Shown here: positions 8,336 to 16,859 of the stretch, in pieces
Layout of the letters: every line of letters starts with the position of its first letter
How positions within the stretch are numbered: the first letter of the stretch is position 1
DNA from: Sulfuritalea sp.
GTDB lineage: Bacteria; Pseudomonadota; Gammaproteobacteria; Burkholderiales; Rhodocyclaceae
Direction: 5' to 3'
NCBI GenBank assembly: GCA_023229545.1
Contig: JALNZB010000038.1
Coordinates: forward strand, 1-30,391
Length of the DNA: 30,391 nucleotides
Made by a program: the position numbers and the translations under genes
Notes under the pieces: generated by a model
The model's database searches: none
Told to the model about the DNA's origin: nothing
Seen by the model: only the letters and a program-made list of their open reading frames with translations

Positions 8336-9976
8336 ATCCTTGCGCGGTTGCGTCGTCAGGCTCAGGGCCACGGCTTCGGCGACCTTGATGCCATCGACCG
8401 CTGCCGAAAGAATGCCTCCCGCATAGCCGGCGCCTTCGCCGGCGGGAAACAGGCCATGCGTGTTCACGCTCTGAAGCTCCTCGTTGCGGGTGATGCGGAG
8501 CGGCGATGACGTGCGCGTCTCCACCCCGGTCAGCAAGGCATCGTCCATGGCAAAGCCGGCGATCTCCTTGCCGAAGGCCGGCAAGGATTCGCGCAGCGCG
8601 GCGACCACGTAATCGGGCAAACACCGCGCCAGATCGGTCGGCTGCACGCCGGGCGTATAGGACGGCAGCACTGGGCCGAGTGTCGTCGACGGTCGTTCGG
8701 CGAGAAAGTCGCCGACCCGTTGCACCGGCGCGTTGTAGTTGCCGCCACCGGCCTCGAAGGCCAGGCCTTCCCAGTGACGCTGAAAGGCAATTCCAGCCAA
8801 AGGCGCGGCCAGTGGATCGCCATTCTCACCTTGGCTGCCGGGATAATCGGCGGGAGTCACGCCGACCACCAGGGCGCTGTTGGCGTTGCGCTCGTTGCGC
8901 GAATATTGACTCATGCCGTTGGTGACCACGCGGCCCGGTTCCGAGGTGGCGGCAACCACCGTGCCGCCCGGACACATGCAGAAACTGTAGGCCGAGCGAC
9001 CGTTGGCGCAATGGTGCACCAGCTTGTAATCGGCCGCGCCGAGCAGCGGGTTGCCGGCATTCCTGCCGAAGCGGGCGCGGTCGATCAACGACTGCGGATG
9101 TTCGATGCGCACGCCAATCGAAAATGGTTTGGCTTCGACATGTACACCGCGCTGGTGGAGCATTTCAAAAGTGTCGCGCGCACTGTGGCCGACCGCCAGC
9201 ACGACGTGGCTGGCGGCGATGGTTTCGCCGTCGGCCAGCGTCACACCGCGGATTTGTCCCTGCTCGATGTCGATATCCTCGACCCGGCTCTGGAAGCGGA
9301 TGCTGCCGCCCAGCGCCTCGATCTCGGCGCGCATGTTTTCGACCACCGTCACCAGCCGGAAAGTGCCGATGTGCGGCTTGCTGACGTAGAGAATTTCCTC
9401 CGGTGCGCCGGCCTTGACGAATTCCGTCAGCACCTTGCGTCCGCGATGCTGCGGGTCCTTGATCTGGGTGTGCAGCTTGCCGTCGGAAAACGTGCCGGCG
9501 CCGCCTTCGCCGAACTGCACGTTCGACTCCGGGTCGAGTTGGCCCTGTCGCCACAGGCCGAAGGTGTCCTTGGTCCGCTCGCGCACCGACTTGCCGCGCT
9601 CCAGGATGATCGGGCAAAAGCCCATTTGCGCCAGGATCAGTCCGGCGAACAGGCCGCAAGGGCCGCTGCCGATGACTATCGGTCGCAACGTCGCCGGTGT
9701 CCGCGGCGCTCGGGCGACAAAACGATAGGCGGTGTCGGGTGTCGGCCTGACATGCCGATCATTCTCCAGCCGTGCCAGCAAAGCCTTTTCGTGCCGCACC
9801 TCGACATCCAGCGTGTAGATGAAGACGATGGCCGACGGCTTGCGGGCATCGTAGCCGCGGCGGAAGATCGAATAGCCGACAAGTTCGTTCGCCGCAATCC
9901 CCAGTCGTTTGAGGATCGCACTGCGCAGGTCGACTTCGGTGTGATCGAGCGGGAGCTTGAGTTCGGTCAGTCGCAT
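8330..9976 (-). CDS. FAD-dependent dehydrogenase (NAD(P)/FAD oxidoreductase, RNFC-like uncharacterised family)
   Basis: The 548-residue flavoprotein has an N-terminal domain of about 95 residues, ending TAYRFVARAP, then the dinucleotide-binding loop PIVIGSGPCGLFAGLILAQM near residue 105. It also carries the family segment NVQFGEGGAGTFSDGKLHTQ, a HVVLAVGHSARDT motif, and a C-terminal LFPAGEGAGYAGGILSAAVD that closes the FAD site. This matches the widespread 'FAD-dependent dehydrogenase' family whose substrate is unknown. The start is ATG 9976 rather than TTG 9979. It overlaps the hoxV-like gene tail-to-tail by six bases and is about 110 bases downstream of the radical SAM gene on the same strand, so it may be read through from that cluster. 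Confidence 0.85.
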   Translation of the reverse strand: MRLTELKLPLDHTEVDLRSAILKRLGIAANELVGYSIFRRGYDARKPSAIVFIYTLDVEVRHEKALLARLENDRHVRPTPDTAYRFVARAPRTPATLRPIVIGSGPCGLFAGLILAQMGFCPIILERGKSVRERTKDTFGLWRQGQLDPESNVQFGEGGAGTFSDGKLHTQIKDPQHRGRKVLTEFVKAGAPEEILYVSKPHIGTFRLVTVVENMRAEIEALGGSIRFQSRVEDIDIEQGQIRGVTLADGETIAASHVVLAVGHSARDTFEMLHQRGVHVEAKPFSIGVRIEHPQSLIDRARFGRNAGNPLLGAADYKLVHHCANGRSAYSFCMCPGGTVVAATSEPGRVVTNGMSQYSRNERNANSALVVGVTPADYPGSQGENGDPLAAPLAGIAFQRHWEGLAFEAGGGNYNAPVQRVGDFLAERPSTTLGPVLPSYTPGVQPTDLARCLPDYVVAALRESLPAFGKEIAGFAMDDALLTGVETRTSSPLRITRNEELQSVNTHGLFPAGEGAGYAGGILSAAVDGIKVAEAVALSLTTQPRKDS

Positions 9977-10085
9977 CAAGGTGTCGCCGCAGCCGGTGGC
10001 GAAAAGGCAGCCATTCTATCTTCGCCGGCGTGTATCAGCCCAAATCCGGAATTTGACAGGCATTGCGGAACCGGAACTGCGCGAC

Positions 10086-11195
10086 TCAGGCGCGCGCGTG
10101 GATTTGCACGGGGATGCGCTGCGGGCCGAAAGGCTTGCCGAAAACGCCGTAACGTCCGGCGATGGCTGTCTTGCAGTGCTGGCAATGGCCGGTAGCGTCG
10201 AGCGCGTAGTTGAGAATCCGATACCAGTCCCGCTCGATTACCGTCTTGCCGCAACCGGGGCAGAAGGTGGTGTCGCCGGTCTTGTCATGCACGTTGCCGG
10301 TATAGACGTAATGCAGGCCGGCTTCCATGGCAATGCGGCGGGCGTGGCTGAGAGTCTCCGCTGGCGTGGCCGGAAGGTCGTCCATCTTCCAGTCGGGGTG
10401 GAAGGCAGAAAAGTGCAGCGGCACGTCCGGCCCGAGTTCCTTCGCCACCCAGGCGGAGAGCGCCTTGAGTTCCGCGTCGCCGTCGTTCTTGCCGGGGATC
10501 AGCAGGGTGGTGATTTCCAGCCAGCAATCGGTTTCGTGATGGATCATCGCCAGGATGTCGAGCACGGGTTGCAGATGGCCGCCGCAGAGACTGACGTAGA
10601 AGTCGTCGGTGAAGGCTTTCAGGTCGACGTTGGCGGCATCCATCTTGGCGTAGAACTCATGCGCTGGTTCAAGGTGCATGTAGCCGGCGGTGACGGCGAC
10701 GGTCTTGATGCCCAGCGCATGGCAGGCATCGGCCGTGTCCATCGCGTATTCGGCGAAGATCACCGGGTCGTTGTAGGTGAAGGCGACGCTCTGCGCGCCA
10801 TGCGCCTGCGCGGTGCGGGCAATGGCTTCGGGCGTGGCATCGTCCATCAGGCGGTCCATGTCGCGCGACTTGGAAATGTCCCAGTTCTGGCAGAACTTGC
10901 AGGCCAGGTTGCAGCCCGCCGTGCCGAAGGACAGCACGCTGGAGCCGGGGAAAAAATTGTTGAGCGGCTTCTTTTCGATGGGATCGATGCAGAATCCCGA
11001 ACTGCGGCCATAGGTGGTCAGCACCATCTCGCCGCCGCGCATGGCGCGGACGAAACAGGCCGCGCGCTGACCTTCGTGCAGCTTGCAGTTGCGCGGGCAA
11101 AGGTCGCACTGGATGCGGCCTGCATCTTTCTCGCCGGCGAGGCGATGCCACCAGCGGGCCGGCACGCCGGCTATTTCGTCGTGGCTTCTTTCCAT
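10086..11195 (-). CDS. amrS: AmmeMemoRadiSam system radical SAM enzyme
   Basis: The 369-residue protein is a radical SAM enzyme. The cluster motif is C95-xxx-C99-xx-C102 in GTAGCNLACKFCQNWDISK. An N-terminal CDLCPRNC group (C30, C33, C37) with C47 may hold a second metal site, and the C-terminus has a zinc-ribbon-like CPGCGK...CQHC pair. The combination of SKPLNNFFPG-type segment (here KKPLNNFFPG), TYNDPVIFAEY and the neighbouring Memo-AMMECR1 gene identifies the AmmeMemoRadiSam type rather than pyruvate-formate-lyase activase. The start is ATG 11195, with GAGGT about eight bases upstream, inside the last 25 bases of the preceding gene, so translation is probably coupled. The reaction catalysed is not established as far as I know. 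Confidence 0.9.
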   Translation of the reverse strand: MERSHDEIAGVPARWWHRLAGEKDAGRIQCDLCPRNCKLHEGQRAACFVRAMRGGEMVLTTYGRSSGFCIDPIEKKPLNNFFPGSSVLSFGTAGCNLACKFCQNWDISKSRDMDRLMDDATPEAIARTAQAHGAQSVAFTYNDPVIFAEYAMDTADACHALGIKTVAVTAGYMHLEPAHEFYAKMDAANVDLKAFTDDFYVSLCGGHLQPVLDILAMIHHETDCWLEITTLLIPGKNDGDAELKALSAWVAKELGPDVPLHFSAFHPDWKMDDLPATPAETLSHARRIAMEAGLHYVYTGNVHDKTGDTTFCPGCGKTVIERDWYRILNYALDATGHCQHCKTAIAGRYGVFGKPFGPQRIPVQIHARA

Positions 11196-12547
11196 TTTCT
11201 TACCTCGTAGCGCTGGAGTTTGACCTCGGGGGACCACCAGTCGGTCGGTAGGCCGGCCTTCTGCTTGAGAAGGGCGAGAAACTGGCGCGGCTCGGGCAAC
11301 TGCTCCCAGACTTGTGGCAGGAAGGTGCCTCGATGTTGTCCGGCAGTCAATATGATGCCATCGACATTGGGCCGCAATTGGCGCAGGGCGTCGGCCTCGC
11401 TGCTGAAGGTCATCGGCACGGGCGTGGTGAGCAGCGATACTTCGACGCGGGTGCGGGGAAATTCGGCGAGTGTCAGCGGCGGAAAGCGCGGATCGCGGAA
11501 GGCTGCGGCGACGGCGTTGGCGCGCACATCCTGATCCAGCGGGCGATGGGCTTCGAGCGAGCCGATGCAGCCGCGCAGGTCACCGTTCTGCGTCAGCGTG
11601 ACGAAGGTGGCGCCGGGCAGGGCCAGCGCGGGATGGGCCGCTTCGGCCTGCGTCGGCTGATCGAGGCGGGCGGCGATGGCATTGCGTGCGCGCACCAGCA
11701 GGGCCGGGCCGAGATCGGCGGTGTCCGCGTTGGACTCGTAAAGCGCGAAGGAGGCATAGCCGACCACGCGCGCCTTGTCGCCCGCCGTATCGCCCGAGTT
11801 GCATTGCGCCACGCGTTCGATTCGGAGTCCGCGTTGCCGCGCCACGGCGAGCAAACCATTGATCGGCAGCGCGCCGCAGGCCTGCTCGAAACTGGTAAGT
11901 TGTTCAAGGGCGAGGATGCGCGCGGCGGTGGCGTTATCGATGGTCTGCGCTTCACGGTAGCCGTGGAAGTGCGAGAGGTCGGAACTGATCACGATCAGGG
12001 TTTCCGGCCCGCCCCACAGTCGCTCCAGGACTTCGGCGACATCGGTGGCGCTGGCATCGCCCACCGCCAGCGGCACGAGTTGAAATTGGCCGAGGACGGT
12101 TTGCAGAAAGGGCAGTTGCACTTCCAGCGAATGTTCCTCGGCGTGGGCGGCGTCGCTGGCGACGACTTGCGGCAGATCGGCCAGCAGATCGAGCGCGGCG
12201 CGGTCGAGCGGAATGCCGCCCAGCGGTGTGGCGAAAGCCCGCACCGTCGGCGCCGCCAGGCCGTGCACGGAAACCCGATGGCAGGGTCCGAGCAGCACCA
12301 CGCGCCGGATGCGTCCGGCCAGCGGCGCCAGGCGGGCATAGGCGTGGCCGGCGGTGCCGCCGGAATAAATGTAACCGGCATGGGGCACGATGAGCGCCTT
12401 GAGCAGGCCGGACGGGGCCGATTCAAGAGTCGGCGCTGGCGGTACGGCGGCGAGACAGGTCGCCAGCTCGTCGCGCAGGCTGGCGGCATCGCCAGGGTAG
12501 AACATGCCGGCAACGGCGGGCGGACGAGTGGCGGGGACAGGACTCAT
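11171..12547 (-). CDS. AmmeMemoRadiSam system protein B-A fusion (Memo domain + AMMECR1 domain)
   Basis: The 458-residue protein joins two partners of the AmmeMemoRadiSam trio. Residues 10-270 are a Memo-like domain (extradiol-dioxygenase-type fold) with VPHAGYIYSG (H56), LLGPCH (H90), EEHSLEVQLPFL and SSDLSHFH (H193) as likely metal or active-site residues. Residues 275-458 are an AMMECR1 domain with its hallmark LRGCIGS at 324-330 and FRDPRFPPL. ATG at 12547 has GAGGGAG upstream and gives RPPAVAGMFYPGD, the normal Memo start; 21 extra upstream residues are rejected. It overlaps the radical SAM gene by 25 bases. Residues about 34-41 (AVPPAPTL), in the linker before the first catalytic strand, are encoded by the dispersed 24-bp repeat. 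Confidence 0.9.
   Translation of the reverse strand: MSPVPATRPPAVAGMFYPGDAASLRDELATCLAAVPPAPTLESAPSGLLKALIVPHAGYIYSGGTAGHAYARLAPLAGRIRRVVLLGPCHRVSVHGLAAPTVRAFATPLGGIPLDRAALDLLADLPQVVASDAAHAEEHSLEVQLPFLQTVLGQFQLVPLAVGDASATDVAEVLERLWGGPETLIVISSDLSHFHGYREAQTIDNATAARILALEQLTSFEQACGALPINGLLAVARQRGLRIERVAQCNSGDTAGDKARVVGYASFALYESNADTADLGPALLVRARNAIAARLDQPTQAEAAHPALALPGATFVTLTQNGDLRGCIGSLEAHRPLDQDVRANAVAAAFRDPRFPPLTLAEFPRTRVEVSLLTTPVPMTFSSEADALRQLRPNVDGIILTAGQHRGTFLPQVWEQLPEPRQFLALLKQKAGLPTDWWSPEVKLQRYEVRKWKEATTK
12426..12449 (+). repeat. Dispersed 24-bp repeat, copy 2 (inside Memo-AMMECR1 gene, antisense)
   Basis: This copy differs from copy 1 at one position by my hand alignment (second base). 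It lies antisense to the gene, so it is read as V-P-P-A-P-T in the linker ahead of the Memo core. It is followed by GCGAGACAGG; the copy at 21867 also ends in ACAGG, so the conserved unit may extend a little further. Confidence 0.72.
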
Positions 12548-12575
12548 GATTGACTCCCTCAGTCTGGCGGAGCGT

Positions 12576-14819
12576 TTACCGGGCGGTTCCCCGGTAGCGG
12601 GGGGCGGCATAGGAGTGGATGTTGCGGAACGCCTCGAAGAGCTTCCAGCGCACGACTGGAATCCTCGAAACGAGCGTCAGGGGTACGGAGTAGATCTCAC
12701 AGCTATCGAGGGCGACGGCCGTTATTGCCGGCTTCGTGATCGGCGCTTGCTCCGTCGGTTTTCCCGAGTCTGGTCTGAAAAGCATGTCCGCGCCCCAGAA
12801 CTCACCCTCGCCGAGCACCCACTCAGCTTCCTTGTCGCCCAAGGCAAGCCGCCCTTTTTCGATCAGGTGTAGTTGATCCGAGCCGCCGACGAACTTCTCG
12901 CCGGCATGCAGTTCGGTGATCGTGCAGTGCTTGGCCAGGGAAAACAGCGTGGTGTTGGTCACGGCATCGCTGAACAGGAATGTGCGCCGCAACCGTTCCT
13001 CGGTCTTGCGCACCTCGAGCAGTTCGCTGCTTGAAAAGAAGCGCTCGACAAAGTTTCGGTAGAGGTCTGACGGCAGACGCAAAGCCTTGACGAAGCCCAC
13101 CGAGCGGAAGGTTTCGTCGCTGGGGCGATCATGGATGGCGGCGGATTCCGCCAGCAGCGAACCGCTGAAAAGGAAATGGGAATTGCGGGGATCCTGCGTC
13201 AGCATCTCGACCTTGCCGGCCAGCAGGAGATATATCTCGCGGGGTACCTTGCCTGCCGGCGTGATGATGGTTTCCGGATTGAATGTGACAATCTGGTTGT
13301 TGAGCAGCATGTGAAGCCGCTCCGCCGGCACCGTTGGGAAGTAGCTCTTGAGAAACTCGCTGGCGTCGCGTAGCAGAAAGTTCTGCTGTCCCGGAATCAT
13401 CACGTCCAGTGTGCCGAAAGGCGCTCCCGAACCAATTCGCCGCTCCGCGTCGGTCAGTTCTCTCGCCGTGTGGGCGAGCAGCACACGGGTCGAGGCATCG
13501 TCCGCGAAGTCGGCGGCGTCGCCGTGAATCATGCCGCCACCGATGTCGATTTTCTTGAGATCGACCGGTTCCAGATACATATCCTTGACGGCTTTTGCGC
13601 GCTCGGCGCTCAGGCCCAGGGCCGACTCGTCGGCGTGAGTCATGGCGTCCAGCACTGCGAATGACGCGATATCGGCGAGATGGGTATAGGTGCGATAGCC
13701 GCCTTCCCACAGCACGCGGAAATTGAAAACGGTGGTTTCCACCGGGTGCGGCGACATCATGGGCCGGACTTCCAGTCCCATGATGTCGTTCCACTGCCCT
13801 TCTTCGAGATCGTGGATGTCGAAGTACTTGGCAAACTCGCATTCCGGTATCGACAGCAGGGCACAGAATTTCCGGGTTACCGAGGCGCGCACCAGCGGCG
13901 TGGCGAAATACTGTGGCGGCTGATCGCACTGGAGCAGCGTCGTGAGACCGGCGAAGTGATCGTCGTGGCAGTGGGTGTGAAAGACCCCGGCTACCTCCTT
14001 TTTGCCGATGCCAAGGGCGTCGAGGCTATAGTGGATGTTCGGACCGGCGTCGATCAGGTACACCCTGCCCTGATGGATGATGACGCTGCCCATCGTCGGA
14101 CGGTTGTAGTCCCAGCCATCACCGTCGCCGCCATGAACCACGGCGAAGTAATGGCGGTCGATGGCGACGTGAGTCAAGGGATACGGGCAAGGATAGGTTT
14201 CATGCTTGCGCAGATTGAGGTCTATCTCGACGCACTCGTCGCCGTAACGAATTTCGAACACATTGCTTGCCACGCGCTCGATGCTCACACCATCGCCGAA
14301 TTCGAGCGGGCCGGTGGTCAGCGGCAGGCATTCGACAAAGTTGTCGGGCTGCGAAATCTGGCCGAAGGCAAACTTGAGCTTGATGCGCATGAGTTGATCG
14401 GCCTCATGCTCATCGATTCCGGCCTTCATCATCTCATCGGCGGAGACGAGTCCGTAATTGCCCCGATGGATGTAGCGGAGTTGCGCCGCAAGCTGTTCCG
14501 GGGTACCGATCAGCATGGGTTTCCGACCGGTGTTGTTCGGATGGTCCGGTAGCAGCATGCCCTGGCGATAGAGCATTTGCAGGACCGGAAACTCGGCCAG
14601 ATTGCACAAGTGGCCATTCTGGATCATCACATCCGAAAGGAGGATGGCGTTGGGACCGTTCTCGAAGCTCACTCCGTTGAGTTCGGTGGTCTGTATGATT
14701 CCCCGCCGCAACAGATGCTTGACGCTGTCGGCAGGCGAGCCGCAGAGCAGATACAAGCCGGCTGCCGGAATCTCGACATAGTAGATTCCGTTGGCAACGA
14801 CAAGTTTGCGTATCAACAC
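12576..14819 (-). CDS. Metallo-beta-lactamase-fold protein with tandem cyclic-nucleotide-binding-like domains
   Basis: The 747-residue protein has three parts. Residues 1-200 form a domain I do not recognise (GIYYVEIPAAGLYLLCGSPADS near the N-terminus). Residues about 220-455 are an MBL-fold hydrolase with H283-C-H285-D-D287-H288, H358, D383 and H450, a complete dinuclear metal set. Residues about 500-595 and 605-730 each resemble a cNMP-binding beta-roll (for example LLLAGKVEML and HLIEKGRLAL). Neither keeps a canonical GE(L/I)A...R(T/S)A phosphate cassette, so cAMP binding is doubtful. The GTG start at 14819 lies 14 bases after the DUF4010 stop; an in-frame TTG follows immediately. It is 28 bases upstream of the Memo-AMMECR1 gene, suggesting one operon. 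The substrate is unknown. Confidence 0.85.
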   Translation of the reverse strand: MLIRKLVVANGIYYVEIPAAGLYLLCGSPADSVKHLLRRGIIQTTELNGVSFENGPNAILLSDVMIQNGHLCNLAEFPVLQMLYRQGMLLPDHPNNTGRKPMLIGTPEQLAAQLRYIHRGNYGLVSADEMMKAGIDEHEADQLMRIKLKFAFGQISQPDNFVECLPLTTGPLEFGDGVSIERVASNVFEIRYGDECVEIDLNLRKHETYPCPYPLTHVAIDRHYFAVVHGGDGDGWDYNRPTMGSVIIHQGRVYLIDAGPNIHYSLDALGIGKKEVAGVFHTHCHDDHFAGLTTLLQCDQPPQYFATPLVRASVTRKFCALLSIPECEFAKYFDIHDLEEGQWNDIMGLEVRPMMSPHPVETTVFNFRVLWEGGYRTYTHLADIASFAVLDAMTHADESALGLSAERAKAVKDMYLEPVDLKKIDIGGGMIHGDAADFADDASTRVLLAHTARELTDAERRIGSGAPFGTLDVMIPGQQNFLLRDASEFLKSYFPTVPAERLHMLLNNQIVTFNPETIITPAGKVPREIYLLLAGKVEMLTQDPRNSHFLFSGSLLAESAAIHDRPSDETFRSVGFVKALRLPSDLYRNFVERFFSSSELLEVRKTEERLRRTFLFSDAVTNTTLFSLAKHCTITELHAGEKFVGGSDQLHLIEKGRLALGDKEAEWVLGEGEFWGADMLFRPDSGKPTEQAPITKPAITAVALDSCEIYSVPLTLVSRIPVVRWKLFEAFRNIHSYAAPRYRGTAR

Positions 14820-14833
14820 GCGAATATCTTCGA

Positions 14834-16087
14834 TTAAACCAGCAGCAGGCCGCCAATCAGGCCGGCAGCGATGGCGGCCAGTCCCGGCAGGGTGCGGCGC
14901 GCCAACGCCGCACCGCCGATGACTACCACCAGTCCGGTCTTGAAGGCAAGGTTGGAAAGCGTTGCCAGGGTGATCGCGGTGACGGTTTGCACGGCTGTTA
15001 TTTTCTCCATGCTGAACATGCGCAGCGATGACAGCACGATCGCATCGACGTCGGTCAGGCCCGAGGCCAGCGCCAGCAGGTAGAAGCCGCGATTGCCGGC
15101 GATATCCTGCAACCAGGCGGACAGCACCAGGATCAGCGCGTAGAGTCCACCGAAGGTCAGCGCCGTTTTGATCTCGGTTGGGTTGGTGACATTCGGCATG
15201 GGCAGGGCATCGACGCTCTCAAGCTGGCGCCAGCCCCAGAGTGTGGCGGCCACGCCCAGCGCAATGCCGCAGCCGAGTACGCCGAACAGCAGGCCGGCGA
15301 TGTCGGGCGCCACGACGAAGGCGAGCAGCCCGAGGCGCACCATGACGACAATATTGGCGAGCAGAATCACCACCATCGCGGTGCGGGCGAGATCAAGATT
15401 CGCCCGTGCATGGCGGGCAAAGATCATGGTGGTTGCGGTGGATGACGCAAAGCCGCCGAACAGGCCGATCAGCGCCGCGCCGTGTTGCGCCCCGGTCAGC
15501 CGCAGTGCGGCGTAGCCCGCCAGCGAGACGCCCGAGATCAGCACCACCATCCACCAGATATGGTGCGGATTCAAGGCCTGGTAGGGACCGAAATCCTTGT
15601 TCGGCAGAATCGGCAGAATCACCAGCGCCAGCACGCCGAACTGCAATATCGACAGCAGGTCGACATGCGTCAGGTTTTTCGAGATGCCGTGCAGTTCGGT
15701 CTTGAAGTACAGCAGCACGGTGGTGGCGATGGCCAGCATGACCGCAGCCGAGGTGTAGCCGAACCAGACCATCGCACCCAGCGCGTAGCAGACCATCAGG
15801 GCGACCACCGAGGTGGTTCCCGGATCACCGGTATCGAGCGGATCGGCAACATGCGCGGCGATCATCATGGCGGCAATGGTCAGCAGACCGGCGCCGAGTA
15901 TCCAGCCACTGTCGGTGGTCTGGGCCAGCAGGGCGCACAGGCAGCCGAGCAGCCCGACCAGGGCGAAGGTGCGCACGCCGGCCTTGAGGTCGGATTGGCG
16001 CTCTCGCTCAAGACCGATCAGCAGTCCGATGCCGATACTGGTGGCAAAGGCCTGCAAGATTTCGTAGCCGGGTTCCGTGGCGAACAT
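14834..16087 (-). CDS. MgtC/SapB-DUF4010 family membrane protein
   Basis: The 417-residue polytopic inner-membrane protein opens with a MgtC/SapB-type segment (ATSIGIGLLIGLERERQSDLKAGVRTFALVGLLG), then continues into a DUF4010 domain with GGFASSTATTMIFARHAR and LASGLTDVDAIVLSSL. About a dozen hydrophobic helices are visible. MgtC proteins modulate Mg2+ or phosphate homeostasis in other bacteria; the role of the long DUF4010 form is not known. The start is ATG 16087 with GGAAGGA upstream. Longer readings up to 17134 run through ispD on the other strand and are rejected. It is probably the first gene of the cluster reading down to 10086 and is divergent from ispD with only 48 bases between starts. 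Confidence 0.88.
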   Translation of the reverse strand: MFATEPGYEILQAFATSIGIGLLIGLERERQSDLKAGVRTFALVGLLGCLCALLAQTTDSGWILGAGLLTIAAMMIAAHVADPLDTGDPGTTSVVALMVCYALGAMVWFGYTSAAVMLAIATTVLLYFKTELHGISKNLTHVDLLSILQFGVLALVILPILPNKDFGPYQALNPHHIWWMVVLISGVSLAGYAALRLTGAQHGAALIGLFGGFASSTATTMIFARHARANLDLARTAMVVILLANIVVMVRLGLLAFVVAPDIAGLLFGVLGCGIALGVAATLWGWRQLESVDALPMPNVTNPTEIKTALTFGGLYALILVLSAWLQDIAGNRGFYLLALASGLTDVDAIVLSSLRMFSMEKITAVQTVTAITLATLSNLAFKTGLVVVIGGAALARRTLPGLAAIAAGLIGGLLLV

Positions 16088-16135
16088 GTCGATCCTTCCG
16101 CGAATTCCTGTAATGCGATTGTATAGAATTGGGAC

Positions 16136-16852
16136 ATGACATATTACGCACTGGTTCCCGCCGCCGGGTCGGGATCGCGCATGGGCGCGCTGGCGACCCA
16201 GACGCTTACCCCGTCCACTCCCAAGCAATACCTGCCGCTCGCCGGCCAGCCCATGATTTGGCACGCACTGGCGACATTGTGCGCCACCCCGGCGATTGCC
16301 AACGTTTTTGTCGTGCTGGCCCCCGACGATACGCTCTGGCCGGCTGTTGACATGGCCGCGCTGCCGAAATTGCGCGTCCTGCGCTGCGGTGGCGACACCC
16401 GTGCGCAAAGCGTCGCCAACGGCTTGCGGGCGATGGCCGCCGAACTTGGCGACATCGATGACGACTGGATACTGGTGCACGATGCCGCGCGGCCTTGTCT
16501 GACGGTTGCGCTGGTCGAAAAGTTGATCGCCGAAGTCGGCGAGGACGATGCCGGCGGACTGCTCGCCGTGCCCGTCGCCGATACCCTGAAGCGTGCCCGC
16601 GACGGTGGCCGTGTTCTGGAGACCGTGCTGCGGGAAAACCTGTGGCAGGCGCAGACGCCGCAGATGTTCCGTCACCGGCTGCTGCTCAACGCGCTCGGCA
16701 TCGCGCCGTCGGTGACCGACGAAGCCAGCGCCATTGAGGCGCTGGGACTCTCGCCGCGGCTGGTGGCCGCCGATGTCGGCAACCTCAAGGTCACCTATCC
16801 GCTGGATCTGCAACTTGCGGAATGGGTACTTCAATATAGGGAAAGGCCGTAG
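16136..16852 (+). CDS. ispD: 2-C-methyl-D-erythritol 4-phosphate cytidylyltransferase
   Basis: The enzyme transfers CMP to MEP in the non-mevalonate isoprenoid pathway. The 238-residue protein has the nucleotide loop PAAGSGSRMG (8-17), PKQYLPLAG (29-37), ILVHDAARPCL and VADTLKRA, all typical. One feature is abnormal: the catalytic R15 and K30, equivalent to Arg20 and Lys27 of E. coli IspD, are separated by 14 residues instead of six. The extra residues sit in LATQTLTPST. No ribosome site is evident before ATG 16136; a TATAGAAT element ends six bases upstream, so a leaderless mRNA is conceivable. The pathway partner ispF follows only after four intervening segments. Confidence 0.93.
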   Translation: MTYYALVPAAGSGSRMGALATQTLTPSTPKQYLPLAGQPMIWHALATLCATPAIANVFVVLAPDDTLWPAVDMAALPKLRVLRCGGDTRAQSVANGLRAMAAELGDIDDDWILVHDAARPCLTVALVEKLIAEVGEDDAGGLLAVPVADTLKRARDGGRVLETVLRENLWQAQTPQMFRHRLLLNALGIAPSVTDEASAIEALGLSPRLVAADVGNLKVTYPLDLQLAEWVLQYRERP

Positions 16853-16859
16853 ACGTCCA

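Noticed and set aside
9957..11210. 417-codon + strand frame over the radical SAM gene
   Set aside because: The opposite strand encodes a complete radical SAM enzyme with all cysteines; this frame shows only GC-rich antisense composition.
11312..12553. 413-codon + strand frame over the Memo-AMMECR1 gene
   Set aside because: Antisense shadow of a gene with secure family motifs.
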